Part shown: piece by piece, positions 1 to 7,145 of the stretch
How the letters are laid out: each line of letters starts with the position of its first letter
Position numbering within the stretch: the first letter of the stretch is position 1
NCBI GenBank assembly: GCA_028293225.1
Contig: JAQGPE010000470.1
Coordinates: 1-8,751, forward strand
Source of the DNA: Akkermansiaceae bacterium
Lineage (GTDB): Bacteria; Verrucomicrobiota; Verrucomicrobiia; Verrucomicrobiales; Akkermansiaceae
Direction of reading: 5' to 3'
DNA: 8,751 nucleotides
Notes under the pieces: generated by a model
The model's input: the letters and a program-made list of their open reading frames with translations, nothing else
Told to the model about the DNA's origin: nothing
Databases searched by the model: none
Position numbers and translations under genes: made by a program

Positions 1-1671
1 CTTCGCGGCGACCCTTTCCATCTCAATGGAAACGGGCACGGGGGCGCTTTCCCTGCGATTTTGGAGCACCTGGTGCGCCAGCGCGGCCTGCCCGGCGGGG
101 AAAATCTGGAGAATTTCCTGCGTCCGAAGCTCCGCGACCTGTCGGATCCTTTTGAAATCCCGGAAATGCGGCTGGCGGTTGACCGCATCCTCCAGGCCGT
201 GGACGCGGGTGAGGAAATCTGCATTTACGGCGACTACGACGTCGACGGGGTCACTTCCGTCGCCGTGATGCGACGAATTCTTCACGCTTACGGGGTTGTG
301 CCGCGGCATTTCATCCCGAAGCGCAGTTCGGAGGGCTATGGCCTGAGCACCGCCGCGCTGGCCCGCTGCATGCAGGAGGGCGTGAAGCCGCACCTGCTGA
401 TCGCCGTCGACTGCGGCACCGTCTCGGTCGATGAGGTCGCCGCCCTGCGCGCCGATGGGGTGGACGTGATCATCGTCGACCACCACGAGCCCAGCCCGCG
501 CGGCCGGCCGGATGCCGTCGCTCTGGTGAACCCGAAATGCGGTGGCGGCCCGACCTATCTCTGCGCCGCCGGGGTCTGCTTCAAGCTCGGCCACGCGCTG
601 CTGAAAACGCGGCCGGTCGAGGGCTTCGACCTCAAGGAACTGCTGGAACTGGTCGCTGTGGCCACCATCGCCGACATCGTCCCGATGATCGGGGAGAACC
701 GCCTGCTGGTCCGCCACGGCCTGAAACGTCTGCCCCAGACGCTCAATCCCGGTCTCCAGGCCCTCCAGGAAGTCGCGGGGATGAATGGCAAGGCCACCTC
801 CATGGACGTCGGCTTCCGCATCGGCCCGCGCCTGAATGCGGCCGGCCGCATGGACATGCCGGAGGACGCGCTGGAAACCCTGCTCACCGATTGCCGCCGC
901 CTGGCCCGCAGCCTGGCGGAGAAGCTGGACGACTACAACCGGCGCCGCCAGGCCCACGAGAACCAGATCCGCCGTGAGGCCCTGGAAATGCTCGCCGCCG
1001 GCTTCGATGCGGCCAAGGACCCGGTGATCGTGCTCGGCTCGCGTGCCTGGCACCCCGGCGTGGTCGGCATCGTCGCCTCGCGCCTGATGCGCCAGTATCA
1101 TAAACCGACCTTCATCATCGCGATCGACGAGGACGGCGTCGGCAAGGGCAGCGGCCGCAGCATCGAGGGCGTCTCGCTGGTCCAGGCCATCCACGCCTGC
1201 CGCGACCACCTGCTGGCCGGCGGTGGCCACGACATGGCCGCGGGGCTGTCGATCGAGGAAGGCCGCATGGACGCCTTCCGCAGTCAGTTTTCCGAATACG
1301 TGTTGGGTAACACCAGCCACGACCAGCGCCGGCCAAAGCTGTGGGTGGATGCGGAGATCGCCTTCGACCAGCTCTCCCTGGAGTTCCTGGCCGACTACGA
1401 GCTGCTGCAGCCCTTCGGCAATGGCAATCCGCAGCCGGTCTTCATCGCTCGCAAGGTCCACCTCAGCCGTCCGCCGGTGCACATGAAAAACCAGCACCTG
1501 CGCCTCCAGCTCCGCCAGGGCTACCACGAGCAGGACGCGGTCTTCTTCGGCGGCGGCGAACTGGCCCTGCCGGACCCGCCGTGGGACATCGCTTTCACCA
1601 TCGACCGCAACTCCTTCCGCGGCCGGACGACTTTGCAGATCATTTTGCAGGACGTGCGGGCGTCGGCGTGA
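1..1671 (+). CDS. recJ: RecJ, single-stranded-DNA-specific 5'-3' exonuclease (5' end cut by window edge)
   Basis: RecJ is a cytoplasmic DHH-family nuclease that degrades single-stranded DNA 5' to 3' in RecF-pathway recombination, base excision repair and mismatch repair. Numbering codons from base 1, the metal-binding motifs are GDYDVDG at about 77-83, an EGYGLS segment near 115, VDCGT near 135 and the DHH triad at about 160-162. The DHHA1 part shows SRAWHPGVVGIVASRL and GGGHDMAAG (about 407-415). A C-terminal OB-fold segment carries PFGNGNPQPVF. The frame is open from base 1. E. coli RecJ has its GDFDADG motif near residue 78, so the true start should lie at or just before the window edge. 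A TTG at 61 would give 536 residues but would cut into the conserved N-terminal helix (PAILEHLVRQRGL). The last 32 bases overlap a convergent gene. The function call is very secure; only the start is open. Confidence 0.96.
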   Translation, partial: LRGDPFHLNGNGHGGAFPAILEHLVRQRGLPGGENLENFLRPKLRDLSDPFEIPEMRLAVDRILQAVDAGEEICIYGDYDVDGVTSVAVMRRILHAYGVVPRHFIPKRSSEGYGLSTAALARCMQEGVKPHLLIAVDCGTVSVDEVAALRADGVDVIIVDHHEPSPRGRPDAVALVNPKCGGGPTYLCAAGVCFKLGHALLKTRPVEGFDLKELLELVAVATIADIVPMIGENRLLVRHGLKRLPQTLNPGLQALQEVAGMNGKATSMDVGFRIGPRLNAAGRMDMPEDALETLLTDCRRLARSLAEKLDDYNRRRQAHENQIRREALEMLAAGFDAAKDPVIVLGSRAWHPGVVGIVASRLMRQYHKPTFIIAIDEDGVGKGSGRSIEGVSLVQAIHACRDHLLAGGGHDMAAGLSIEEGRMDAFRSQFSEYVLGNTSHDQRRPKLWVDAEIAFDQLSLEFLADYELLQPFGNGNPQPVFIARKVHLSRPPVHMKNQHLRLQLRQGYHEQDAVFFGGGELALPDPPWDIAFTIDRNSFRGRTTLQIILQDVRASA

Positions 1672-2182
1672 GGACGGCTTTGTGCCGCCTGCGCTTGCGA
1701 AGATCTTTGATCCAGGAGCACATGGCCCACAAAAGAGCTGCCAGGCAGAGCCCTAGCAGCAGAGTCTCCATCTTGGCTTCGAGAGGTTCCCGAACCACTA
1801 CTGCATCGGCAGGATCGGCAGGGTTGTAGAAGACGGTGGGAGGATGCTCAGGGAGGCTGGTGTGAAGCACCGGACCGTGAGCGCTGACGGCCTGACCCCG
1901 ATAGTGGATGCCATTCACCGCGTAAGTGTAGTCCGCGGAGGTCCATGTTTCGTGCCGGATATAGCAGCCCAGATTCTTGCTGTACGATTCCACGGAATGA
2001 TCCACATTCCGAATCGATACCTCGGCGGGGATCTCGATCCACTGCTCGACGTTGCGGTAGTGGTGCCAATTTTCAAAAAGGCATGCCGTAACAAAAGGAA
2101 ACGAGGCCGCCATGAAAATCATGAACGCCACGCCACTCCAATCCATCAGGCAGACGAAGAAATTTGGTCGCGGCTTGCTCAT
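1640..2182 (-). CDS. DUF3592-like two-helix membrane protein (copy 1)
   Basis: A 180-residue protein of unknown function. It has an N-terminal membrane helix at about 15-36, a polar domain of about 100 residues, and a second helix at about 138-158 followed by a very basic tail (KDLRKRRRHK). By the positive-inside rule both ends are cytoplasmic and the middle domain lies outside. That domain carries YRNVEQW, YTYAVNG and VFYNPADPADAVV, the pattern I associate with DUF3592 (PF12158). Two similar proteins lie at 3709-4203 and 4309-4827. The ATG at 2182 has no clear Shine-Dalgarno sequence; a TTG at 2233 would add 17 residues of unremarkable sequence, so the ATG is preferred. Its 3' end overlaps recJ by 32 bases tail to tail. 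GC content is clearly lower than in the neighbours (47-58% in three hand-counted 60-base lines plus one at 53%). The family call is by motif only; the membrane topology is more secure. Confidence 0.72.
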   Translation of the reverse strand: MSKPRPNFFVCLMDWSGVAFMIFMAASFPFVTACLFENWHHYRNVEQWIEIPAEVSIRNVDHSVESYSKNLGCYIRHETWTSADYTYAVNGIHYRGQAVSAHGPVLHTSLPEHPPTVFYNPADPADAVVVREPLEAKMETLLLGLCLAALLWAMCSWIKDLRKRRRHKAVLTPTPARPAK

Positions 2183-2414
2183 CCGGGGCAGCGTGTTTTC
2201 TGCCAGAAAAAGGCTGGGTGGGCGATTCCTCAACCCGCCTTTGATTCCACTATGCCGCTTGCCTGCGTTTCATGTTTTCCTTGGCGCGAAACCCATCTGA
2301 GAAGCAGGGACCACTGAATCGACCCTCAAGTCCAGCGTCTGGAGGTCTTCCAGTCTCACGTCTTCCATCCCACCTTTCCTTTGACTCATCCCCAACCTGC
2401 CGGACCGTGTCCGG
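2183..2414. promoter_or_regulatory. Divergent intergenic region with several inverted repeats
   Basis: This 232-base gap separates a minus-strand membrane-protein gene from the plus-strand PPOX-like gene and must carry both promoters. I see no convincing -35/-10 pair. It holds small inverted repeats: 2187-2204 (GGCAG, 8-base loop, CTGCC), two mutually exclusive stems at 2332-2342 (CCAG-CGT-CTGG) and 2339-2353 (CTGGA-GGTCT-TCCAG), and the stem at 2400-2414 that touches the downstream ATG. A pyrimidine-rich stretch covers about 2354-2395. No gene could be supported here. Confidence 0.4.
2400..2414 (+). promoter_or_regulatory. Perfect inverted repeat abutting the PPOX-like start codon
   Basis: CCGGAC-CGT-GTCCGG, with 6-bp arms and a 3-base centre, ends on the base before the ATG at 2415. 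It occupies the place where a Shine-Dalgarno sequence would be, and none is present. As DNA it could be an operator; as RNA it would be a GC-rich hairpin holding the start codon at its foot. A 6-bp stem is expected several times by chance in GC-rich DNA of this length, so only the position makes it notable. Confidence 0.35.
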
Positions 2415-2921
2415 ATGAGCGCAACCCAAGATCTCTCCTCCGCGGACGCCGTCAAAAAACTCCGTGAGCTGGTGAAAGCCGGCCCGACCTGCATGTTCGC
2501 CAGTGAGCTGACCTCCATCCCTTTTCACGTCTGCCCGATGGAAACCCAGCAGGTCGACGACCAGGGCAATCTCTGGTTCTTCAGCGGCGCCGACAGCGAC
2601 CATAACGCCCAGATCGCCATCGATCCGCGCGTGCAGCTGATCTTCAGTAATCCTGGCAGCTACGAATATCTCACCGTCTTCGGCGAAGCGGAGATTTCCC
2701 GCGATGCGGCGAAGATCGACGAACTCTGGAGCAAGATGGTCGAGGCCTGGTTCCCGTCCGGAAAGGACGACCCGAACCTGCGCCTGGTGCGCGTGCGGCC
2801 GGGCATCGCCCACTACTGGGCCACCAAAAACGGCAAGGCCATTTCGCTGGTGACCATGCTCGTCGCCGGCATGACCGGGAAAGTGCCGGACATCGGCGTG
2901 ACCGGCGACCTCAAGGTCTAG
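2415..2921 (+). CDS. Pyridoxamine 5'-phosphate oxidase-like flavin-binding protein (general stress protein 26 type)
   Basis: A 168-residue cytoplasmic protein of the split-barrel FMN-binding fold. A short N-terminal helix (about 10-22) is followed by barrel strands CMFASEL, PMETQQVDDQGNLWFFSG (about 41-58), VQLIFSNPGSYEYLTVFGEAEI (about 73-94, written here as the span and its key residues), a helix with KIDELW, then AWFPSGKDDPNLRLVRVRPG and IAHYW. This order is typical of the 'general stress protein 26' PPOX-like group (PF16242-like), whose members bind flavin or a related cofactor and have poorly known substrates. It is not a true PdxH, being shorter and lacking the PdxH C-terminal domain. 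Length is normal for the group. It starts at an ATG with no visible Shine-Dalgarno and is convergent with the nitroreductase, 53 bases away. The family is fairly certain; the substrate is unknown. Confidence 0.9.
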   Translation: MSATQDLSSADAVKKLRELVKAGPTCMFASELTSIPFHVCPMETQQVDDQGNLWFFSGADSDHNAQIAIDPRVQLIFSNPGSYEYLTVFGEAEISRDAAKIDELWSKMVEAWFPSGKDDPNLRLVRVRPGIAHYWATKNGKAISLVTMLVAGMTGKVPDIGVTGDLKV

Positions 2922-2974
2922 CCCTACCGGCAGGCGCTGCGGAAAGGCCGCGCCCGCCGCGGAGGCCGGCGATT

Positions 2975-3622
2975 TCAGACGTGCAGGACGACCTGCTCCG
3001 CCGGGAAGCGGACCTTGGGCAAATCAGCGTATTTGTCCTCCGAAGAGCGATAGCCGACCGTGGCCACCGCAACCGCGGTCAGACCCTTTTCCGTCAGACC
3101 GAGAATGCGGTCGTAATCCGGCGGGCTGAAGCCTTCCATCGGACAGGCGTCGATCCCCATGAGTGCGGCAGTGGTCAGGAGCACGCCAAGGGCAATATAC
3201 GGCTGCCGGGCGAGCCAGACCGCCTTGTCGGCGGGCTGCCTGCTCAGAACGCTGCCTTCGACCATGCCGCGGAAAGGGGCCAGCGCTTCTGGGGGAACGT
3301 TGCGGACGGCTACGATCCGCTCGAAGTAGGCATCGATGTCCGCCTGCGTGTAGTCGGTCTTCGCCGCGAACACCACCATGCGGGAGGCATCGGTGATCTG
3401 GGCCTGGCCGTAGGAGGCTCCCTTCAGCTCTTCCCGCACGGCCGGATTTTCCACCACCACAAAGGCCCACGGCTGCAGGCCGGCGCTGGATGGCGAAAGC
3501 AGCAGAGCCTCCTCCAGCCTGGCCCACTGGTCGGCGGGGATCTTGCGGCTGGTATCAAACTGCTTGGTCGCATAGCGCCAGTTGAGCGCCTCGATCACTT
3601 CGGAACCTTCAATCGTTTTCAT
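2975..3622 (-). CDS. NfsB-like FMN-dependent NAD(P)H nitroreductase
   Basis: A 215-residue cytoplasmic flavoprotein, nearly the same length as E. coli NfsB (217). Members use NAD(P)H to reduce nitroaromatics, quinones and similar electrophiles via bound FMN. Motifs align well with NfsB from end to end: RYATKQFD (16-23, phosphate and FMN contacts), LLSPSSAGLQPW (41-52), ASRMVVFAAKT (79-89), WLARQPYIALG (136-146), DACPMEGF (158-165) and the C-terminal LPKVRFP (201-207), whose Lys203 and Arg205 match the FMN-phosphate-binding Lys and Arg of NfsB. The ATG has no clear Shine-Dalgarno. It is the last gene of a minus-strand run, 86 bases after a membrane-protein gene, with a small hairpin (3645-3658) in the gap, so it may have its own promoter. 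The family is secure; the physiological substrate is not known, so no gene symbol is given. Confidence 0.93.
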   Translation of the reverse strand: MKTIEGSEVIEALNWRYATKQFDTSRKIPADQWARLEEALLLSPSSAGLQPWAFVVVENPAVREELKGASYGQAQITDASRMVVFAAKTDYTQADIDAYFERIVAVRNVPPEALAPFRGMVEGSVLSRQPADKAVWLARQPYIALGVLLTTAALMGIDACPMEGFSPPDYDRILGLTEKGLTAVAVATVGYRSSEDKYADLPKVRFPAEQVVLHV

Positions 3623-3644
3623 CGGCGGCAGCCTAGTCAGAAAC

Positions 3645-3658
3645 GGGCAGCTTTGCCC
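3645..3658 (-). repeat. Small inverted repeat, possible weak terminator or attenuator
   Basis: On the minus strand this reads GGGCA-AAGC-TGCCC followed by GTTTCT. It lies between the end of the DUF3592-like gene at 3709 and the nitroreductase start at 3622. The stem is only 5 bp and the T-run is broken, so it would be a weak intrinsic terminator at best; it could equally be chance. Confidence 0.25.
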
Positions 3659-3708
3659 AATGCCGGATGGTTAGGCTGAGCATGCACGCCATGACCGGCC
3701 CCCGTCTG

Positions 3709-4203
3709 TCAGGCCTTCCGGACCACCCGCAGGCACAGATGGGCAACCACCACGACGGCTCCGCAGGTGAGGGCGATGATCAGCGCCGTGCCCTGATAGG
3801 GAACCGGAAACAGCACCGCGATCTCCGGGTGCTGCGGATGATAGTAGGCTCGCGGATTTTCCCCGAAGTAGCGGTTGCCCGAGTCACTGTCCGGCGTCGC
3901 CCGGCAGCGCGGATGGGCGGCGCCGTTGACCGTGTAGACATAGTGCACCGGCGTCGCGAAGCCCGGATTGTTCGAAACCAGGGAGGGAAAGCGGCTCACC
4001 GACATCTTCCGGACGGCGTGCGCGGGGACCGAGGGCCACTGCTCGACATCGCGATACAGCGCCCGCTGCTGCAGGTAGACTCCCGCCATGATGGCGACGA
4101 ACAGGTATGCAGCCACCACCGCCACGTAGGCGGCAATCCCGTGCGTCATCCGCCAAACCATCAGGCGGATCTTTCTCTTCAACCGGGTAAAGGTCAGTTT
4201 CAC
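3709..4203 (-). CDS. DUF3592-like two-helix membrane protein (copy 2)
   Basis: A 164-residue protein (170 if the ATG at 4221 is used) of unknown function. A basic N-terminus (TRLKRKIR) precedes a membrane helix at about 22-43, then an outer domain of about 90 residues and a second helix at about 138-159 ending in a short basic tail. The middle domain has YRDVEQWPSVPA, YVYTVNG and YYHPQHPEIAVL, matching copies 1 and 3 in order and spacing, and fitting DUF3592 (PF12158) by pattern. I prefer the GTG at 4203 because it is preceded by GGCGGAG with a 5-base gap, whereas the ATG at 4221 has no Shine-Dalgarno and places that motif inside the gene. It lies 105 bases after copy 3, on the same strand, so co-transcription is plausible. 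One hand-counted line gives 62% GC. Confidence 0.72.
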   Translation of the reverse strand: MKLTFTRLKRKIRLMVWRMTHGIAAYVAVVAAYLFVAIMAGVYLQQRALYRDVEQWPSVPAHAVRKMSVSRFPSLVSNNPGFATPVHYVYTVNGAAHPRCRATPDSDSGNRYFGENPRAYYHPQHPEIAVLFPVPYQGTALIIALTCGAVVVVAHLCLRVVRKA

Positions 4204-4215
4204 TGTTTCTCCGCC
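4204..4215 (-). promoter_or_regulatory. Shine-Dalgarno deciding a GTG start for DUF3592-like copy 2
   Basis: Read on the minus strand, GGCGGAGAAACA comes directly before the GTG at 4203. GGAG is complementary to the anti-Shine-Dalgarno and sits 5 bases from the GTG. The upstream ATG at 4221 lacks any such motif. Confidence 0.5.
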
Positions 4216-4286
4216 GCGCATGGAACAGGAAATCGGTCCGATGGGCTATTACGCGGCTTGGAGAAAATTCCATCCGTCTTTTTTCC

Positions 4287-4300
4287 GGGAGAATCCTCCC
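4287..4300. repeat. Small inverted repeat between DUF3592-like copies 3 and 2
   Basis: GGGAG-AATC-CTCCC on the plus strand, a perfect 5-bp stem with a 4-base loop, just after the end of copy 3 as read on the minus strand. A T-run lies on the plus-strand 5' side (4279-4284), which appears as an A-run after the hairpin on the minus strand. It therefore does not look like an intrinsic terminator in either direction. Confidence 0.25.
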
Positions 4301-4308
4301 ATTCATCA

Positions 4309-4827
4309 TCAGGGCCTATAACGCAGCGCCAGGGTGAACGTCAGGTGAACCGCCACAAAAGCTCCGCTGATGCAGATCACCGTCAACAGCCCGGCGGTAA
4401 TCTGGTACGGACCCGGTTGCAGGACCGCCCAACCGGGATGATCCGGATGATAAAAGACCCGCCAGCGCTCAACTCCATCCGTTCCGATGTCCGGACGCGG
4501 CAGAAGATTGTCATCCGGCCTCCCGCGCGATCCGACGTGAGCGACTCCATCCACCACGTAGGTGTATTTGACGGATGGGATGTCGATGAAAAGAGCTCCC
4601 CCGGATCCCTGTGCGGTTTCGGTTCTCGGTTGCTTCAGGGTGTCCCGTCGGCTGCTGACGTCTTCGGCCCACACGCTCGGCCAATGCCTCACATCCTTGA
4701 ACCGCTCTTTCTGAAGAAAATACCAGCCCGTCGATCCAAAGAAGCTCGCATAGAGCAGAACAGCGAAACCGTGAGCCCTGATCCAGAGGCGCCAGACCCA
4801 CGGAATGCGGTTCCACCAGGCTTTCAT
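4309..4827 (-). CDS. DUF3592-like two-helix membrane protein (copy 3)
   Basis: A 172-residue protein of unknown function with the same plan as the two paralogues in the window. The N-terminus is rich in Trp and Arg, the first membrane helix is at about 19-38, an outer domain follows at about 40-140, and a second helix lies at about 142-165 with a short basic end (RYRP). The outer domain carries FKDVRHWPSV, YTYVVDGVAH and VFYHPDHPGWAVL. It has about 15 more residues than copy 2 before the YTY motif. The ATG at 4827 is preceded by GTGAGAGAGAAT, a purine-rich stretch about 8 bases upstream, a poor Shine-Dalgarno. It starts 68 bases after the kinase stop codon on the same strand and could be the next gene of the sigma-kinase transcript. 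The DUF assignment rests on motif resemblance; topology and paralogy are clearer. Confidence 0.72.
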   Translation of the reverse strand: MKAWWNRIPWVWRLWIRAHGFAVLLYASFFGSTGWYFLQKERFKDVRHWPSVWAEDVSSRRDTLKQPRTETAQGSGGALFIDIPSVKYTYVVDGVAHVGSRGRPDDNLLPRPDIGTDGVERWRVFYHPDHPGWAVLQPGPYQITAGLLTVICISGAFVAVHLTFTLALRYRP

Positions 4828-4879
4828 GCGCAGGATTCTCTCTCACTTCGAAGTTCGATCAAGCGCGCAGTAAATTCCC

Positions 4880-4893
4880 GCAAGGTGCCTTGC
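4880..4893 (-). repeat. Inverted repeat just after the kinase stop codon
   Basis: On the minus strand, two bases after the kinase TAA, the sequence reads GCAAGG-CA-CCTTGC. As RNA it would form a 5-bp stem with a 4-base loop. It is followed by GGGAATTT, not by a T-run, so it is not a standard intrinsic terminator. It could stabilise the 3' end of the transcript or be chance. Confidence 0.25.
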
Positions 4894-4895
4894 TG

Positions 4896-7145
4896 TTATC
4901 TTCCCTGGCGCTCCAGTTCCTTCTCCGCTTCCCGGATCAGGATGGAGGCCACCGACCAGTCATACCAGTAAGGCCGCGAAGGCTTCAGTTCTCCATCGTC
5001 GGATTTCGCGAGCGAATCGACGATGTCGCGGGCCAGCCGGACCTGCTCCCGCGCCCGGTCCACCTGCCCCAGACGCGCTTCGGAAATCGCTATCAGGCCA
5101 CGGGTCGAGGCCTTGCAGGCTTCCCGGGCTTCGCTCATGGCCAGGCACCGCTGCCCCCAGTCCAGGGCCTTTTCGTTCTCCCCCGCCCGCAGCTCATAGA
5201 GAGCCAGGGAAAGCGCCGCCCAGGCAGGATAGAATTTCCCACCGCCCCGGCTGTCGAAGCCCGATCGGCAGATTTCCGCCGCCTCCTTGAGATCGTCCAT
5301 CAGCGGCGGCCCGGCCGGCGTCAGCAAGCAGAGCTTCAGGAGATGCTCCGCCTGCAGCGGGGTGCGGACCGGCAGGTAGCGCCTCAAGGCATCCTCGCGG
5401 AAAGCGCGGTAGGATTTCATGTCGCCCTCTTCCAGCAGGGCGGTGCCGACCAGCAGCAGGTCATTGCCGAAAAGGATCTTCCCCGGATCGCCCAGGCGGT
5501 GGGCCTGGTTCAGAAGCAGGTAGCTTTGAACCGCTTCCTCCCAGCGGCCATAGGTCGCATTCCAGTTTCCCAGCGACCGGAACACCGAAGCGGCTTCCAG
5601 CGAGGGCTCGATCGAAACCAGCGGATTCTCCCGCAGCAGGGCGTCCGCCTCCGCCACCTGCCCCTCGCTCAGCAGCAGCGCGCCTCGCGAAATGTTCGCC
5701 CGTGCCTGGGCCTGGCGGCGCAGCCGCGCTTCCTCCGCCCGCGCCGTTTCGGTTTCCCGGCTGAGCCTGGCCTGTTCGATCAGCGCGCGTCTTTCGCGCA
5801 GATACATCATCGTCGCGGCGCCCAGGCCGCCCAGGATCGACAGCGCGAAGGCTACGCTCAAAATGACCGCCAGCCGGTTGCGCCGAAAAAATCTCTCCAG
5901 CAGGTAAAGCTTGCGGGGAGGGCGCGCGCTCACCGGCTGGTTGTTCAGAAACCGCTGCACGTCCAGGGCCAGGCTGCTGACCGCCTGATAGCGGCGGTTG
6001 CGGTTCCGCTCCATCGCCTTGACCACGATCCAGTCGAGATCGCCGCGAATGAGGGACACCAGCCGCGGCGATTCCATCTGCCGTCTTGCCGCGATCTCCG
6101 CCCGCTCTGCCGCCGGCCTCGCCGCCAGCGCCTGGGAGGGCAGGGGCAGCGGCTCCTCCAGCAGCGTGCGGCGCATTTCCGAAATCCCGGCGCTCACCAA
6201 CTCCTCGGCATCGAAGGGCGTCCTGCCGGTCAGCAGTTCATGCAGCAGCACCCCCAGGCTGTAGACATCGCTGCGGGTGTCCACGTCCCGCCCGGCCATG
6301 TCGACCTGCTCCGGACTCATGTAGGCCGGTGTGCCGATGAACTGGTCATGCGCGGTGAAGGCCCCGCCTCCCCCCAGCTGCGGCTCGGTCGCCTTGGCGA
6401 TCCCGAAATCGATCACCTTCGGCGTCACCAGCCCGGCGTGGTCGGCGATCAGGATATTCGACGGCTTGATGTCGCGGTGGATGATCCCTTTCTGGTGCGC
6501 ATGCTCGATCGCCTGGCAGACCTGCAGGAACAGCGCCAGCCGCTCCCGGGGCGTGGAACTACGACCATCGCAGTAGGAAGTGATCTTTTCTCCATCCACC
6601 AGCTCCATCACGAAATACGGCCGGCCCGCATCCGTGGCCCCGGCGTCGAGCACGCGGGCGATGTTCGGGTGGTTCATCAGCGCCAGCGCCTGCCGCTCGG
6701 TCTCGAAGCGGGCCACCACCGCCTCGGTGTCCATGCCCATCCGGATCACCTTCACCGCCACCCGCCGCCGCAGCGACTCCTGCTGCTCCGCCTCATACAC
6801 GATCCCGCAGCCGCCTTCGCCGATCCGGCGCAGCAGGCGGTAGCGCCCGACCACCGCTCCCGGCCCTTCACTCTGCGAGACAGGCTCCGGCACCTGCGCG
6901 GCCCAGTCATCGGGGATTTCGGAAAACAAATGCGAGGCGACCGTCAGGCGCTGCTCGGCGGCCGCCACGAAGAAGGAGGCCGCCTCGCGCGAGGCGTCGA
7001 GCAGCGAGGCCATTTCCTCCAGCCCCGCCGGGTCTCCCTGAAAAGAACGTTCGAGAAAAATCAGCCGCGCCTCCTGGTCCTCGATCGCGAGCGCCACTTC
7101 GTAGATCGCCTCCGTCACCTCGGCCGGCAGGGACGCGGCGCTCAT
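4896..7145 (-). CDS. Transmembrane Ser/Thr protein kinase with TPR-like C-terminal region
   Basis: A 749-residue Hanks-type kinase. Residues 1-95 are an N-terminal helical segment often seen in PVC-group kinases. The kinase domain spans about 100-400: glycine loop IGEGGCGIVYE (108-118), catalytic Lys132, alpha-C Glu150, HRDIKPSN (223-230) with catalytic Asp225, DFG at 246-248, GTPAYMSPE (271-279) and DVYSLGVLLHELLTG. All catalytic residues are present, so it should be active. One membrane helix lies at about 425-449 after a basic stretch (FFRRNR), placing the kinase in the cytoplasm and residues 450-749 outside. That part begins with an Arg/Glu/Ala-rich likely coiled coil (450-485) and continues with degenerate TPR-like helical pairs, e.g. 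YGRWEEAVQSYLLL and AGENEKALDWGQRCLAM. Its ATG overlaps the sigma-factor stop codon in an ATGA, so the two are translationally linked. It probably phosphorylates the sigma or its regulators; the signal is unknown. Confidence 0.95.
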   Translation of the reverse strand: MSAASLPAEVTEAIYEVALAIEDQEARLIFLERSFQGDPAGLEEMASLLDASREAASFFVAAAEQRLTVASHLFSEIPDDWAAQVPEPVSQSEGPGAVVGRYRLLRRIGEGGCGIVYEAEQQESLRRRVAVKVIRMGMDTEAVVARFETERQALALMNHPNIARVLDAGATDAGRPYFVMELVDGEKITSYCDGRSSTPRERLALFLQVCQAIEHAHQKGIIHRDIKPSNILIADHAGLVTPKVIDFGIAKATEPQLGGGGAFTAHDQFIGTPAYMSPEQVDMAGRDVDTRSDVYSLGVLLHELLTGRTPFDAEELVSAGISEMRRTLLEEPLPLPSQALAARPAAERAEIAARRQMESPRLVSLIRGDLDWIVVKAMERNRNRRYQAVSSLALDVQRFLNNQPVSARPPRKLYLLERFFRRNRLAVILSVAFALSILGGLGAATMMYLRERRALIEQARLSRETETARAEEARLRRQAQARANISRGALLLSEGQVAEADALLRENPLVSIEPSLEAASVFRSLGNWNATYGRWEEAVQSYLLLNQAHRLGDPGKILFGNDLLLVGTALLEEGDMKSYRAFREDALRRYLPVRTPLQAEHLLKLCLLTPAGPPLMDDLKEAAEICRSGFDSRGGGKFYPAWAALSLALYELRAGENEKALDWGQRCLAMSEAREACKASTRGLIAISEARLGQVDRAREQVRLARDIVDSLAKSDDGELKPSRPYWYDWSVASILIREAEKELERQGR

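Noticed and set aside
26..268. Plus-strand 80-residue open frame beginning with an ATG at 26
   Set aside because: It lies in a different frame over the conserved N-terminal part of recJ, and its protein has the Arg/Ser/Cys-rich look of an out-of-frame translation.
2187..2204. GGCAG-N8-CTGCC stem just upstream of the DUF3592-like copy 1 start
   Set aside because: A 5-bp stem with an 8-base loop is expected often by chance; nothing else supports a role.
2922..2974. GC-rich hairpin possibilities (GCGG-AAAGG-CCGC and CCGC-GCCCGCC-GCGG) between two convergent genes, as a bidirectional terminator
   Set aside because: Stems are only 4 bp, they compete with each other, and no T-run follows on either strand.
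3667..4971. Plus-strand open frame of 434 residues opposite the two DUF3592-like genes
   Set aside because: Low-complexity Arg/Ser/Pro-rich translation without motifs; the minus-strand genes have membrane helices and shared motifs.
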